From positions 17,753 through 81,752 of the forward strand of contig JASAON010001601.1 in assembly GCA_030849065.1 (NCBI GenBank): a stretch of DNA of 64,000 nt. The letters are read 5' to 3'. Within the stretch, counting starts at the first letter, position 1; every line of letters starts with the position of its first letter. Source of the stretch: Jaenimonas drosophilae (Eukaryota > Euglenozoa > Kinetoplastea > Trypanosomatida > Trypanosomatidae). The position numbers were made by a program, and so were the translations under genes. This document shows positions 9,816-19,972 of the stretch, piece after piece. The notes under the pieces are model-generated. The model ran no database searches. It was given only the letters and a program-made list of their open reading frames with translations, and was not told the DNA's origin.

Positions 9816-11059
9816 GCAGATGCTTGAATGGCGGTCTAGCCAATGAAGCACATGCACCACAGACGGTGAGTTGTGAAGCCAATGAGAGGAGGCGAGAAAC
9901 ACGTCTAAGGTCTAGTCGTCCTCGCCAGCCACTGCTTCCGTGCTGAATTGTGGAGTAAGAGATGAAAACAGGCAAGAACATGAACAGGGGTACTTAATAA
10001 GGATCATGGCAGTGATCCCCAAAGGGCCACTTGTGCTCGGTGGCATCAAGAGTTATGTTGTTGTTTTACGGGAAGACACCTGAACCATTAAACCCTTTAA
10101 CACCTTTGGTACGACACCGTTCATGGCAACATGAAAAAAACAATAGATGGAAGAAAAAAAGAAACTGGTATCCTAACATAAAGTCAATGAATGATGTAAG
10201 TCACCTTACCCCGAGAGACCCCAACCGTCTGAGCACCGACAGGAACACAACTTAACACCCACGCATATGTGTAGAGGGAAGAAGAAGGAGCAAACAAACG
10301 AAAAAAAAAATGGATAGGGTGGCGTTAGAAATTGAGAAAAGGACACTGTTCCGAAGTCATGGATGGATAGATGGATGAGAGCGTAGCAGCAACAAGCAGG
10401 CGAAGAAATACTGAGCCAGTGTTGTTCCTTGGCAATTTCCTTATCGGTGTGGGGTGGTCTTCTGAGAGATTTTGTTTCCATGAAAAGACGCTTTCTTACG
10501 GAATTCGTCTCGTTCTTCGTCAATGAACAAGTGAACTATGAAATCAAGCATCGACAGCAGCACAGCACACTCATTATTACATGGAGTGTGCTGCCCGAGT
10601 AGTGGTATCCCATCCAGTAGTAGTAGTAGTATCTGTGTAACGCGGGACAAAAATGGAAACATGTCTTGATGTGGCCACCGGTGCCTGAGTCTTTCTTGTA
10701 GTCTCAAGCAGCAGTCAAATCAAGAAACACATGTCAATTTTCCCAGCAAAGGAAAAAGAAAAAATGGGTTGAGTGCCTGGTGTTCGATCTCGCATTTTTT
10801 TCACGACTCAACACCCAACAACTCAGGGGTGAATATAGTAGTAGCCCATCACGACCAATGTTGTGTTGTGTGCGCGCCTTGTGGTGGAGTAGGGTGAGGG
10901 GCATCGATAAAATAAACAGGGATGGGGGCTTCATAGGAAGCAATCGAATTTCGAAGTCCTCGCGTGGTGGTGGGAAGTAGGAGGACAACGGGGAGAGAGG
11001 GAGGTAGGCACATCAACAACAATAACAAAAAAAAAACACAACAAGACCGCCCACATGTG
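9816..11059. other. Long intergenic region after CoA-transferase copy 1
   Basis: This 1.24 kb gap is among the longest in the window. It contains A-rich and pyrimidine-rich tracts and no frame I can defend. The best candidate is a 73-residue minus-strand frame from an ATG at 10662 to 10441, starting MFPFLSRVTQILLLLLDG, with a signal-like hydrophobic run but a CTA repeat inside it. The most likely content is the long 3' UTR of the CoA-transferase gene. Confidence 0.5.
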
Positions 11060-12565
11060 TTATGTGCGGGCTTCAATCTGAGGCATCACCTTCAAGTCCG
11101 GAGCAACGTCAAATGGGGCACCCGTCTTTGCCTTGACCTCTTCCAGCGTCACCCCCTCCGCCAACTCACGCAGAACCAGACGACGCATCGAGGTGGGGGT
11201 TGGCTTCTCCAGAGTGAAGACGGCAAGCTCCGTCATGATCATATCAACCGCATCGGTTCCAGTGAGTGGGGAGGCACAGCGCTGCACGATACGTGGTTTT
11301 CCATTACGTTGTGTGTGCTCCATCATAACAATGATGCGGCTTCCGCTGGCAACTAGGTCCATAGCACCGCCCATACCCTTCAACAATTTGCCAGGCACGT
11401 ACCAACTAGCAATATCTCCAGTTGCGGAGACCTCCAGCGCGCCAAGGAAGGTAAGGTCCATGTGGCCGCCGCGCATCATGCCAAAGGACTCTACACTGTC
11501 AAAGAGGGCAGCACCATTCTTGCTCACGGTGATGGTTTGCTTGCCAGCGTTGATGAAGTCCAGGTCCACCTCATCGGGAAGTGGATGCGGTCCAATCCCC
11601 AGCAAGCCATTCTCCGCCTGCAGCATCACATCCATACCTGACGGAATGAAGCTGGCCACCAGATTCGGAAGGCCGATGCCCAGGTTGATGGTCATGCCGT
11701 CGGTGAGCTCAAGCGCTGCACGTCGGGCGACGCGCTCACGTGATGGGCACGCCGCGTGTGCAGGGGACTCATCATTTCCATTGGAGCGGGTGACAATAGC
11801 CTCCGCAAATTTTCGCATCTTTGGAAGATGAACAATGCGATCCACGTACACCCCGGGAAGATGAACCTCACGTGGGTCCAGCTCACCACACTCCACCAAC
11901 TCCTCCACCTCCACGATGCACACCTTGGCACACTTGGCGGCGATGGTGTTGAAGTTGCTTGTGGTGCCACGAAAGATGAGGTTACCACGCTTGTCCGCCT
12001 TCCATGCTCGAACAAGGGCATAGTCGGCAAAGAGGGCCGTCTCAAAGGAGCACCACTTCCCATTGATGAGCCGTGTCTCGTGTGGCTCACTAAACTTCAC
12101 CACATTCTTACTTCCGTCTGGTGCAAAACGCACGGGCAGCTCTCCATTGGTGACGGCCGTACCGTAACCGGTTGGGGTGTAGAAGGCAGGTATGCCAGCT
12201 CCGGCAGCGCGAAGTCGATCGACCAAGGTACCCATTGGGTTGAACTCCACGTCCAGCTTACCGTGAAAGAGGTGCTCCGCCACCAGACTTGGGCCCACCT
12301 CACCAATATACGTTGTGATGAGCTTCTTCAGTTGGCCATCCCGCACCAACGGACCAGTGTAGATGTCCGTTCCCACAGTCGCACTGCAAATCAAGGTCAG
12401 GTCTTTCGGACCGGCTTTGTTCAGCGCGTCGTAGAGCTCCACGGGACCTCCACAGAGGGCAAAGCCGCCCGTGGCAATGGTGGCCCCGGACGGAATATCA
12501 GCCACAGCCTCCTTCAAGCCCATCACTGCGGGCTTCAAGAGCACGCGTGTACAGCGACGAAACAT
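11060..12565 (-). CDS. Succinyl-CoA:3-oxoacid CoA-transferase, copy 1
   Basis: A 501-residue class I CoA-transferase with both halves (alpha and beta) fused, as in mitochondrial SCOT. It moves CoA between succinyl-CoA and an acid; in kinetoplastid mitochondria the related enzyme acts as acetate:succinate CoA-transferase, producing acetate and succinyl-CoA. Seen: the glycine-rich GATIATGGFALCGG, the block AGAGIPAFYTPTGYGT, AWKADKRGNLIFRG, and QAENGLLGIGPHP with the catalytic Glu at 318. GGHMDLTFLGALEV and a C-terminal PLTG block follow. The N terminus MFRRCTRVLLKPAVMG is Arg-rich and lacks acids, typical of a mitochondrial presequence. The ATG at 12565 follows a pyrimidine tract and AG. First of three tandem paralogues by coordinate, last in transcription order. 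Confidence 0.93.
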   Translation of the reverse strand: MFRRCTRVLLKPAVMGLKEAVADIPSGATIATGGFALCGGPVELYDALNKAGPKDLTLICSATVGTDIYTGPLVRDGQLKKLITTYIGEVGPSLVAEHLFHGKLDVEFNPMGTLVDRLRAAGAGIPAFYTPTGYGTAVTNGELPVRFAPDGSKNVVKFSEPHETRLINGKWCSFETALFADYALVRAWKADKRGNLIFRGTTSNFNTIAAKCAKVCIVEVEELVECGELDPREVHLPGVYVDRIVHLPKMRKFAEAIVTRSNGNDESPAHAACPSRERVARRAALELTDGMTINLGIGLPNLVASFIPSGMDVMLQAENGLLGIGPHPLPDEVDLDFINAGKQTITVSKNGAALFDSVESFGMMRGGHMDLTFLGALEVSATGDIASWYVPGKLLKGMGGAMDLVASGSRIIVMMEHTQRNGKPRIVQRCASPLTGTDAVDMIMTELAVFTLEKPTPTSMRRLVLRELAEGVTLEEVKAKTGAPFDVAPDLKVMPQIEART

Positions 12566-13724
12566 CTTCAACGACTGTCTTGGTCAGGGGAAGAAACAAT
12601 CCTCTTAGTATCTTTGTTGCGTGTGTTTTTGTGTGTTGTGAAACAGCAACAGTGAAATGTTCTTTCTTTAGAAAACAAAAAAAACGGTGATATCAATCCT
12701 TGGTCTACAAATGCGATGAGAGCACCACTTTGTGGTGGAGACGTCGTCTGGCCTTGTGAGATGGGCCGAGTAGAATGCTCCACACAGCTCTTGAAGTAAT
12801 GCAACAAAACAAAACACAACAACCAACAAAGGAGAACACGCAACATTAGCAATACGCACAGCAATGCAACATGCACCGTGTTTCATTTCTTCGATGCGAT
12901 ACGTCCAACAGCAAATTCAAAAAGGCATTCGTGAAGAGGCTGAGAAGTCAGGCATTCCGCTCACAGGACTTCTCTTTCAGGTGAACCTCTTCCAACAGAG
13001 CTCCGGCGAAATAAGAAAAAAAAACGACGATACATCTGTCGTCCCCAATACGAACTCATTTTTGCCCCAAGAAGGAAGGTGGCAATTTAGTGTGGGAAGT
13101 TGGGAAAGGGAGGAAGATCGTAACGCAGAATGGAAGGGCCTCTCAGAAGATTCTTGAAGGAGCTCCTCATCGAGAGGCAGCTGGCAGTTCAGGTCCATCG
13201 GTCGCGCATTTAAAAAAGAAAAAAGAAACGAGATCAAGTAGCGGTGAATGTGATGGATTGGATGGTCGTTTGGGCCGTAATAGAAGAGGGGGGTGAAAGG
13301 CCACTCACAGAAGATGGGGAGAGACGAATTGATCATTCAACCAAAAAATGAAGGAAGGACCTCAAGGGGGGGAGAGGGGGGGCGAGCATCCAATAGGGGG
13401 TGGGTGGTACGTCTGTTGGATGTACGGCAACGAGTGTGTGATGGACGACATCCAAAGGTCAGTGTTCCCCGCTCATCACACACACACGCGGACGTCCATA
13501 GCACAAATCCATCCTCCTCGCTGACAGTTCACGGACGGTGCAATACAGCATCTCGCGTGTTGGTCGTTCGTACAATCAACAATATAGCATATGGAGGTTG
13601 AATGGATGAATGCAACTCTCTTTCTTCTTCTTTCTCTTCAGATATACAACAAATTGTCTGTTCCACCATTCACTGCCTAAACCTCAACAATCGGGGGGAG
13701 GGGAGGAAGCACTCCTAAGTAGCT
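12566..13724. other. Intergenic region between CoA-transferase copies 1 and 2
   Basis: This 1.16 kb gap has alternating A-rich and G-rich stretches on the plus strand, for example the purine-rich tract near 13360-13400. The tract beside 12566-12600 gives the acceptor for copy 1. Small frames on both strands look random. I see no RNA gene and no obvious copy of the other long CoA-transferase gap. Confidence 0.5.
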
Positions 13725-15224
13725 TCACTTGGCAGCAATGTCCGCCAGTGGCATCGTCTTCAAGGATGGCGATACCTCGAAAGATGCCGTCGTCTTGGCC
13801 TTGACCTCCTCGAGCGTGACCCCATCCGCGATCTCGGTGAGCCGCATGCGGTTGACGCCGCCAGGAACCTTGATGATCTCAAAGGTTGCCAGTTCCGTAA
13901 TGAGTAAATCCACGACACCACGTCCCGTCAGTGGCACGGAACACGTATTCACCACACGTGAGTTGCCATTCTTGTCCGTGTGTTCCATCAGCACGACAGT
14001 ACGGCAGCCGCTCTGGACCAGGTCCATAGCACCGCCCATGCCCGTCAACACCTTGCCGGGCACACACCAGCTGGCGATATCACCCGAGGAAGATACCTCC
14101 AATGCGCCAAGCATCGTGAGATCCATGTGACCGCCGCGAATCATCGCAAACGACTCGGCACTGTCAAAGAGGGAGGCACCATTCTTGCTCACGGTGATGG
14201 TCTGTTTGCCAGCGTTGGTGAAGTCGGTGTCAATCTCCTCCGGCAGAGGGTGTGGGCCAATGCCCAGGACACCGTTCTCCCCTTGCAGCATGACATCCAT
14301 GGTCGGCGGAATGTAGCTGGCAACGAGGTTCGGCACACCAACACCAAGGTTGATGTTCATGCCGTCCTTTACCTCTAAAACGGCACGTCGGGCAATGTGG
14401 TTGCGGCTCTCCGAGGCCATCTTGCCCTTCTTCGTGACGCTGCCGTCAGGGTTGCGCGTGATGTAGAACTCCGCGCCATGCTTGACCTTCTCTGGACGCA
14501 CAAGACGCTTCACGTAGACCCCGGGAAGGTGAATATCGCGTGGCTCCAGCTCACCACACTCCACCAGCTCCTCCACCTCCGCAATGCACACCTTGGCACA
14601 CTTGGCCGCCAACAGGTTGAAGTTGCGTGTTGTTCCCCGGAAGATGAGATTGCCACGCTTGTCCGCCTTCCACGCCCGTACAAAAGCAAAGTCAGCGAAG
14701 AGCGCCGTCTCCAGCGTACACCATCGACCACCAATGAAACGCGTCTCACGTGGTGTGCTGTACTTCTCCACGTTGCCGGTGCCATCCGGAGTGAAGCGCA
14801 TCGGCAGACGTCCATCCGCCACATCTGTGCCGTAGCCGGTTGGGGTGTAGAAAGCAGGTAAGCCGGCACCGGCACAGCGCATGCGATCCACCAAGGAGCC
14901 CATGGGGCAGAACTCAATCTCAAATTTTCCACGCATGAGGTGGTCCACAAACACCTTGTTCTCCCCAACGTAGGTGGTGATGGCCTTCTTGATTTGGCCA
15001 TCGCGTGCAAGGGGCCCCATAAAGTCCTCCGGCCCAGGCATTAACCCACCAATGACGGTGAGGTCCTTCACCTGCTTCCGATTCAGCTCTGCGGCAAGCT
15101 CGTAGGCTACCCCACAGAGTCCAAAGCCACCAAAGGCGATGGAGGCACCATCTTGAAGGTCGTGGAGGGCCTCCTTGGAGGTCATGATGGCCGGCTTCAT
15201 GCGGCGGAGAGAGTGACGGAGCAT
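13725..15224 (-). CDS. Succinyl-CoA:3-oxoacid CoA-transferase, copy 2
   Basis: A 499-residue paralogue of copy 1, colinear over its whole length. It keeps FGGFGLCGVA, AGAGLPAFYTPTGYGT, AWKADKRGNLIFRG, and LQGENGVLGIGPHP with the catalytic Glu at 316; SFAMIRGGHMDLTMLGALEV follows. The start MLRHSLRRMKPAIMTS is Arg/Lys-rich and fits mitochondrial import. The open frame continues upstream to 15356, but that extension is hydrophobic and His/Cys-rich and does not align with the sister genes, so the ATG at 15224 is chosen. With its active-site residue intact it should be a working enzyme of the acetate/ketoacid CoA-transfer step. Confidence 0.93.
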   Translation of the reverse strand: MLRHSLRRMKPAIMTSKEALHDLQDGASIAFGGFGLCGVAYELAAELNRKQVKDLTVIGGLMPGPEDFMGPLARDGQIKKAITTYVGENKVFVDHLMRGKFEIEFCPMGSLVDRMRCAGAGLPAFYTPTGYGTDVADGRLPMRFTPDGTGNVEKYSTPRETRFIGGRWCTLETALFADFAFVRAWKADKRGNLIFRGTTRNFNLLAAKCAKVCIAEVEELVECGELEPRDIHLPGVYVKRLVRPEKVKHGAEFYITRNPDGSVTKKGKMASESRNHIARRAVLEVKDGMNINLGVGVPNLVASYIPPTMDVMLQGENGVLGIGPHPLPEEIDTDFTNAGKQTITVSKNGASLFDSAESFAMIRGGHMDLTMLGALEVSSSGDIASWCVPGKVLTGMGGAMDLVQSGCRTVVLMEHTDKNGNSRVVNTCSVPLTGRGVVDLLITELATFEIIKVPGGVNRMRLTEIADGVTLEEVKAKTTASFEVSPSLKTMPLADIAAK

Positions 15225-15742
15225 CTTTAAAAAACACGCGTTGTGAATCAGAGGATTTTGATTGTGTAAATTTTGGTAAGTCTTTCGTACATGAAGAAAC
15301 CAGTGGAAGTGAAGATAGATTGACAATGTACAACAACGTGAGCGATGATGGACCACAGCCTGTTAAGACGAAGAACACACAACACGCCACCATATTGTGT
15401 GCGCAAAACAATAACAGGAAAATGTTGCGGATTGGAAGTGGAGATGAGGAAACCATGGCGCCCTCCAAAGCACCATCGTACGTACAACTTCACAGGTTCA
15501 ACAGGAAACGTTAGTGAGGTAGGCAAACAATATCCAGCAACAACGTGAAACAAGAGAAGGAAGATGGCGGCCGCCTACTACTATGTGTGCCGTGGAGACG
15601 TGACCACGACGGCCCAGTGTAGCGTAGTGAGAGCAACCCTGAGCTCCAACTTATACACGGCTTTGGCCGCGCACCACTGGATGGTGAGCGATAGAATGGA
15701 TGCACACACATCCAACAAACAGCAATCACGCCCATGATGGGC
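15225..15742. other. Intergenic region between CoA-transferase copies 2 and 3
   Basis: About 520 bases with a mixed, AT-richer composition than the flanking genes. Nothing beyond probable UTR and splice signals is seen. Confidence 0.5.
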
Positions 15743-17251
15743 CTATGCAGGGAGAACAGGGGCCAGGCGCATGGGTTGGAGAGAGCTGGAAACTTCGTAG
15801 AGAGCTTCCGTGCGCGCTCGAACCTCCTCCAACGTGACACCCTCTGCTAGCTCCGTCAGAACCAACTTCTTCGTCCCGCTCTGTTTGCATGGCACAACAT
15901 CAAAGACGGCAAGTTCGGTGATAATCTTGCTCACCACGCCTCGTCCAGTAAGCGGAGCCTTGCACCGGTGCAGCAGCTTTGGCGCCCCATCCTTGTCTGT
16001 GTGGGTCGTCACAACCACAACCGAGCAGCCACTCTGGACGAGCTCCATGCCTCCACCCATTCCGGAAATACGCTTTCCGGGCACCATCCAGTTGGCAATG
16101 TCGCCATTCTCGGCAACCTCCATCGCCCCCATCAACGCCATATCCACATAACCACCACGAATCATGGCGGCGGACTCCACCGCGTCAAAGAAGCAGGGGC
16201 CAACGTTGCGATCTGCCGTCACAGTCTGGCGGCTGGCGTTGGTGAGATTAGGGTCCACTTCATTTGGTAGTGGGTGAGGGCCAATGCCCAGGATGCCGTG
16301 TCCGCCCATGAGCAGCACACGCTTCTCGGCAGGCACGTACTGAGAAACCAGGGTAGGCACACCCACCCCGAGATTCACCACCATGCCGTGGCCAACTTCC
16401 AAGGCAGCCCGTCGAGCCAAGCGGTGCTTGACGCTCATGACATCCTCAGTCGTTGATCCACCCTTTTCTGCATCACGGGTGACGAGGAACTCCACGCGGG
16501 GTTCCGCAGTGACGGGCACGATGCGATCGACGTAGACCCCGGGCATGTGCACCTCATTGGGGTCCAGCTCGCCAAATTCCACCACCTCATCCACCTGGAC
16601 GATGCAGGTCTTCCCACACTTTGCGGCGGCGGTATTGAAATTGCGATTGCAGCCACGGAAGATGAGGTTGCCACGCTTGTCGGCCTTCCACGCCCGCAGT
16701 AGGCCAAAGTCCGCCTTCAGCGCCGTCTCCAGCACGCACCACTTCCCATCAATCATGCGCGACTCCCGCGGAGAGCTCACCAATGCCACAGACCCACTTC
16801 CATCGGTGTCATAGCGTTGTGGCACACCTCCCTCCGCCACCATTGTGCCATAACCCGTTGTGGTGTAAAAGGCCGGCATTCCCGCCCCACCAGCCTTCAT
16901 GCGATCGGCCAAGGAGCCCATCGGGCACAGCTCCACCTCCAGCTTTCCACTGTAAAAGGCGTCAGAAAAGACGCGGTTATCACCCATGTAGCACGTGACA
17001 ACCTTGCGAAGTCGCTCGTCCTTGGCGAGGGGTCCCACCCCGAAGGTCTGCCCCGCCATGCTGGACATGTAAAGGGTGAGGTCCGTGCAGCGACGGCGGT
17101 GTACCTCCTCCAGGAGCTCAAAGGGGGCGCCCGTGTATCCAAAACCGCCCACGGCGAGGGTGGCACCCGACGTGAGGTCCCCAAGGGCCTCTTCGACCGT
17201 GGCGCAGATGGTTGGAATTGGCTTACAGCGTAGTAACGTTTTGCGAAGCAT
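15743..17251 (-). CDS. CoA-transferase paralogue lacking the catalytic Glu, copy 3
   Basis: A 502-residue member of the same family, aligning end to end with copies 1 and 2 (AVGGFGYTGAP, AGGAGMPAFYTTTGYGT, AWKADKRGNLIFRG, MIRGGYVDMALMGAMEV, PGKRISGMGGGMELVQSG). Where the active copies read AENG or GENG, this one reads LLMGGHGILGIGPHP: the Glu that forms the covalent acyl/CoA intermediate is Gly (residue 317) and the next Asn is His. I checked this at the base level near 16290-16310. The frame is otherwise undamaged, so this is not a decayed pseudogene. It may be a non-catalytic partner, a regulator, or an enzyme with changed chemistry. The start MLRKTLLRCKPIPT looks mitochondrial. A TAG acceptor lies at 17260-17261, nine bases upstream of the ATG. 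Confidence 0.88.
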   Translation of the reverse strand: MLRKTLLRCKPIPTICATVEEALGDLTSGATLAVGGFGYTGAPFELLEEVHRRRCTDLTLYMSSMAGQTFGVGPLAKDERLRKVVTCYMGDNRVFSDAFYSGKLEVELCPMGSLADRMKAGGAGMPAFYTTTGYGTMVAEGGVPQRYDTDGSGSVALVSSPRESRMIDGKWCVLETALKADFGLLRAWKADKRGNLIFRGCNRNFNTAAAKCGKTCIVQVDEVVEFGELDPNEVHMPGVYVDRIVPVTAEPRVEFLVTRDAEKGGSTTEDVMSVKHRLARRAALEVGHGMVVNLGVGVPTLVSQYVPAEKRVLLMGGHGILGIGPHPLPNEVDPNLTNASRQTVTADRNVGPCFFDAVESAAMIRGGYVDMALMGAMEVAENGDIANWMVPGKRISGMGGGMELVQSGCSVVVVTTHTDKDGAPKLLHRCKAPLTGRGVVSKIITELAVFDVVPCKQSGTKKLVLTELAEGVTLEEVRARTEALYEVSSSLQPMRLAPVLPA

Positions 17252-17675
17252 TAGTTATCCTACAGCTGAAGACTACGAATGAGATGAGCTAACGTCTTCA
17301 CAAATTAGTAGTGGTGTAGAACAAGTGAAGTCCGGCAAACAACAAAAGAGGATGTCAGGACAAGAAGACGTGGCAGCCATTTACACGCAACGCAGCCAGC
17401 AGCCCAGGAACCTGGACCTTGAACAGCACAGCACATATTCTCACACGTTGTGGGTAGGTAGTCTCATCCATCACACACACTCATCTCCAAAAATAAGCAA
17501 AAGAACTCTGCCACGTATCGTCCGGCAGCGCAATCCTTCCTTCAAAGCAAATCTAGGAGGCGCATCTAGTTGCGACATCACGATCTAGAGTATCTATCTG
17601 AGCTTCAGCAGCCAGAGTGTATCCAGCATGCCATCCATCTTCATTATTTTTCATGATCTTCTCACGCAGCGTCCC
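17252..17675. other. Intergenic region
   Basis: About 420 bases between the CxxC protein gene and CoA-transferase copy 3. The acceptor for copy 3 is at 17260. The rest shows no gene, RNA or repeat that I can support. Confidence 0.5.
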
Positions 17676-19604
17676 TTACGATGGCTTGGGTGGTCCGACG
17701 GAGAGTGACACCGTCTGTCGTAGGATCTCGTCCTTATCCACCATCGTTGTGCTGGACCAACGTGAGGTGGGCTGGCCCTTGGACTCCAGGAAGGAGGCGT
17801 AGCCCTTGATCAGCGCCGCCTCCGCATGTACCGAAGGGTTGGCGTGGCTCGCACTCACAGAACGGCCGCTTCGCTCCGCCGATCGCGATGTCAGCCGACC
17901 GAGATCGCTCTCCAAACGGAATAATTTTCCGCGGAAGGTGGCCGGCACACGCACATGCGAGGTCTTCTTGCGGCAGATGCTGCAGAAATGCATGCCTCGG
18001 GTGAGGGCTCCCGTCTTGGACGATACGTAGGCTGGGTTGTAGGAGCGAATCTGGCCACAGACAGAGCAGAGGTACGAATCAGATGGCGCACTAGGATGTT
18101 GCACAACTTTTTGCAAGCACACACCGTGAGCAATCATGGCATGAATACCAACCACCTTCGTCTTCCACTTGGGGTCCCCCTGACGCATGGAGACGCTTCC
18201 ATCTGATGATTCCTGCACTCCAGGCTCACCTACGGACAACTTCGGAACGAAGTGCAGAAGCTCATCCTTCCACAAGCCATCCAGTACAATCCATCGGTAG
18301 TTGTCCAGGCATCCAGCCACACTCCGCGAGAGGTAAACCGCCCCTTCACCACCATCATCCCCACCGACGTAGAAGCTCATCTCGAGCAATCCAGAATTAG
18401 GGTTCAGACGAACATCCGCATATGGTTGGGTCGAATCATCATCTCCATCGTCTTGGTACGTTTCAATAGGCGTGTTGCGCAGGGCCTCCGTCACATCGTC
18501 CTTTTCTTGTTCCTCCCCGACCGCCAGCCCCAACTCATCACGTAGAAAGTGCTCGAAGAACAGCACACGCTGCTTCTCACGTACGGCCTCCGTCACTCGC
18601 TCCGCAATGAAGCTAGAGCATGGAACAACGTACTTGCCAGAGAAGATGCGAATCAGCTCCTCCTGATTTCCGCCATGCGTCCAGACGTAGGGAAAGTAGG
18701 AGAAACCCTGCTCATAAAAGTGCTTCAGCTGCCACAGACACCAACGGCTGTACTCCTGCTGTTGGCGGTACTCACGCAAGGAGCTACTCTCTGACAGCAT
18801 GTGCTGAAGATGCTTCTCACGTTGGGTGTAGATCATTGCGCGTCGTCGGCCCTTGGCGGGTGCGGATGCGTGCACCTCTCCACCAGATGGCCGAACGGTC
18901 AGGATGAGCCGATCGGCGCAACGTTGGAAGTAGCCCCGACCATGCGCGCACAGCTTACCCCACGGCCGTGCCATGCGCAACGGATCGCGCAAGAATCCAC
19001 CAAAACAGGCAATAATCTTCTCCGGCACCTCACAGCGGATGCCGGCGGCTTCTGCCCAATGCAGCAAACGCCGTCCCGCAACGGTGCGGCGAACCTCGTT
19101 GGATGGAAACAAACGCTCCACCACAGCAGGAACGGCAGGACTGCGGCGATGCTTCTTTCTACTACTGGATGGGTAGGAAGACCGCATACCACGTTGGTTA
19201 GATGGCACATCCTCTTCTGGGCCACGAGCATGGGATTTATCCTCCGCACGCGGCTCCGAGGCCGTCGCTTGGAAAAAGCGGTTGGGTGGGAGCTCCACCT
19301 CTGAGGTATCCATGGACTCCGCAACATCTTCCTCCACCTCTTTCGTGGCAGGTTTTGGTACCGCTGACGTCTGTGGACGTCCAGACCGCGCCGCTGCTCC
19401 GCTTGGCTTAGAGGGACGAATCACGTGGCGGTCACGTCGAGCTGATGCAGATGTAGATGGTCTAGCGCTGTACACCTGTGGCGTGCCATCGTGTTTCCAC
19501 TGCGGAAGTCGGTCGGCGGGCGAACGAAAGTTGGGATGTTCGCGGTCGAAGCCAAACAAAAAATCGTGAAAGCCATCGAGGTCCCGCTGGGAGAGGGCGA
19601 ACAT
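17676..19604 (-). CDS. Hypothetical protein with paired CxxC motifs
   Basis: A 642-residue protein starting MFALSQRDLDGFHDFLFG; the frame above the ATG at 19604 begins with GTG. The N-terminal third is disordered (Ser/Pro/Arg). A folded middle follows, rich in aromatic residues (WCLWQLKHFYEQGFSYFPYVW, split here only by length). A probable zinc-binding module has YLCSVCGQ near residue 509 and HFCSICRKK near residue 538, about 28 residues apart. The tail is Ser-rich. I do not recognise the family. The paired CxxC with spacing near 28 suggests a treble-clef or ribbon-type zinc site, which fits nucleic-acid or protein binding. Confidence 0.65.
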   Translation of the reverse strand: MFALSQRDLDGFHDFLFGFDREHPNFRSPADRLPQWKHDGTPQVYSARPSTSASARRDRHVIRPSKPSGAAARSGRPQTSAVPKPATKEVEEDVAESMDTSEVELPPNRFFQATASEPRAEDKSHARGPEEDVPSNQRGMRSSYPSSSRKKHRRSPAVPAVVERLFPSNEVRRTVAGRRLLHWAEAAGIRCEVPEKIIACFGGFLRDPLRMARPWGKLCAHGRGYFQRCADRLILTVRPSGGEVHASAPAKGRRRAMIYTQREKHLQHMLSESSSLREYRQQQEYSRWCLWQLKHFYEQGFSYFPYVWTHGGNQEELIRIFSGKYVVPCSSFIAERVTEAVREKQRVLFFEHFLRDELGLAVGEEQEKDDVTEALRNTPIETYQDDGDDDSTQPYADVRLNPNSGLLEMSFYVGGDDGGEGAVYLSRSVAGCLDNYRWIVLDGLWKDELLHFVPKLSVGEPGVQESSDGSVSMRQGDPKWKTKVVGIHAMIAHGVCLQKVVQHPSAPSDSYLCSVCGQIRSYNPAYVSSKTGALTRGMHFCSICRKKTSHVRVPATFRGKLFRLESDLGRLTSRSAERSGRSVSASHANPSVHAEAALIKGYASFLESKGQPTSRWSSTTMVDKDEILRQTVSLSVGPPKPS

Positions 19605-19972
19605 TGTTTCGTGTGTGGGGATGTTGGGGCTACCACAACCACTCACTCACCAGGGGTGTCGAAGGAAGCAATGATGATGAACGTTCAACCTACGCGTACT
19701 ACACGAGTGGATGTCCCAGAACTTCTACTCATAAATAAACACAAACGAAGAGGAAAATTTGGTCAAGCACATGATTGTCAGCCGGGGCATGCAACAGCAA
19801 CACAAGACGGTAGTGCTACACTTCGCACCCACGCATGGACTATGAAAGCTCAGTCGAACTCTATTCACTCGAACCAAAATGGCGGAGCATCATCTCGGAG
19901 CTTCGCTCACGAATCTATACTCTTCTATGTAGGGACCACCCTGCATGGATGGACACTGAAGCAACAAACGGC
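19605..19972. other. Intergenic region
   Basis: About 370 bases between the repeat-module protein gene and the CxxC protein gene. I see no gene here, only probable UTR sequence. Confidence 0.5.

Noticed and set aside
10441..10662. 73-codon minus-strand frame with a hydrophobic start
   Set aside because: The hydrophobic run is coded by a CTA repeat and no clear splice acceptor sits just upstream; it remains only a weak candidate.
13725..15356. Longer CoA-transferase copy 2 starting at 15356
   Set aside because: The 44-residue extension does not align with the paralogues and would hide the presequence; the ATG at 15224 matches copies 1 and 3.
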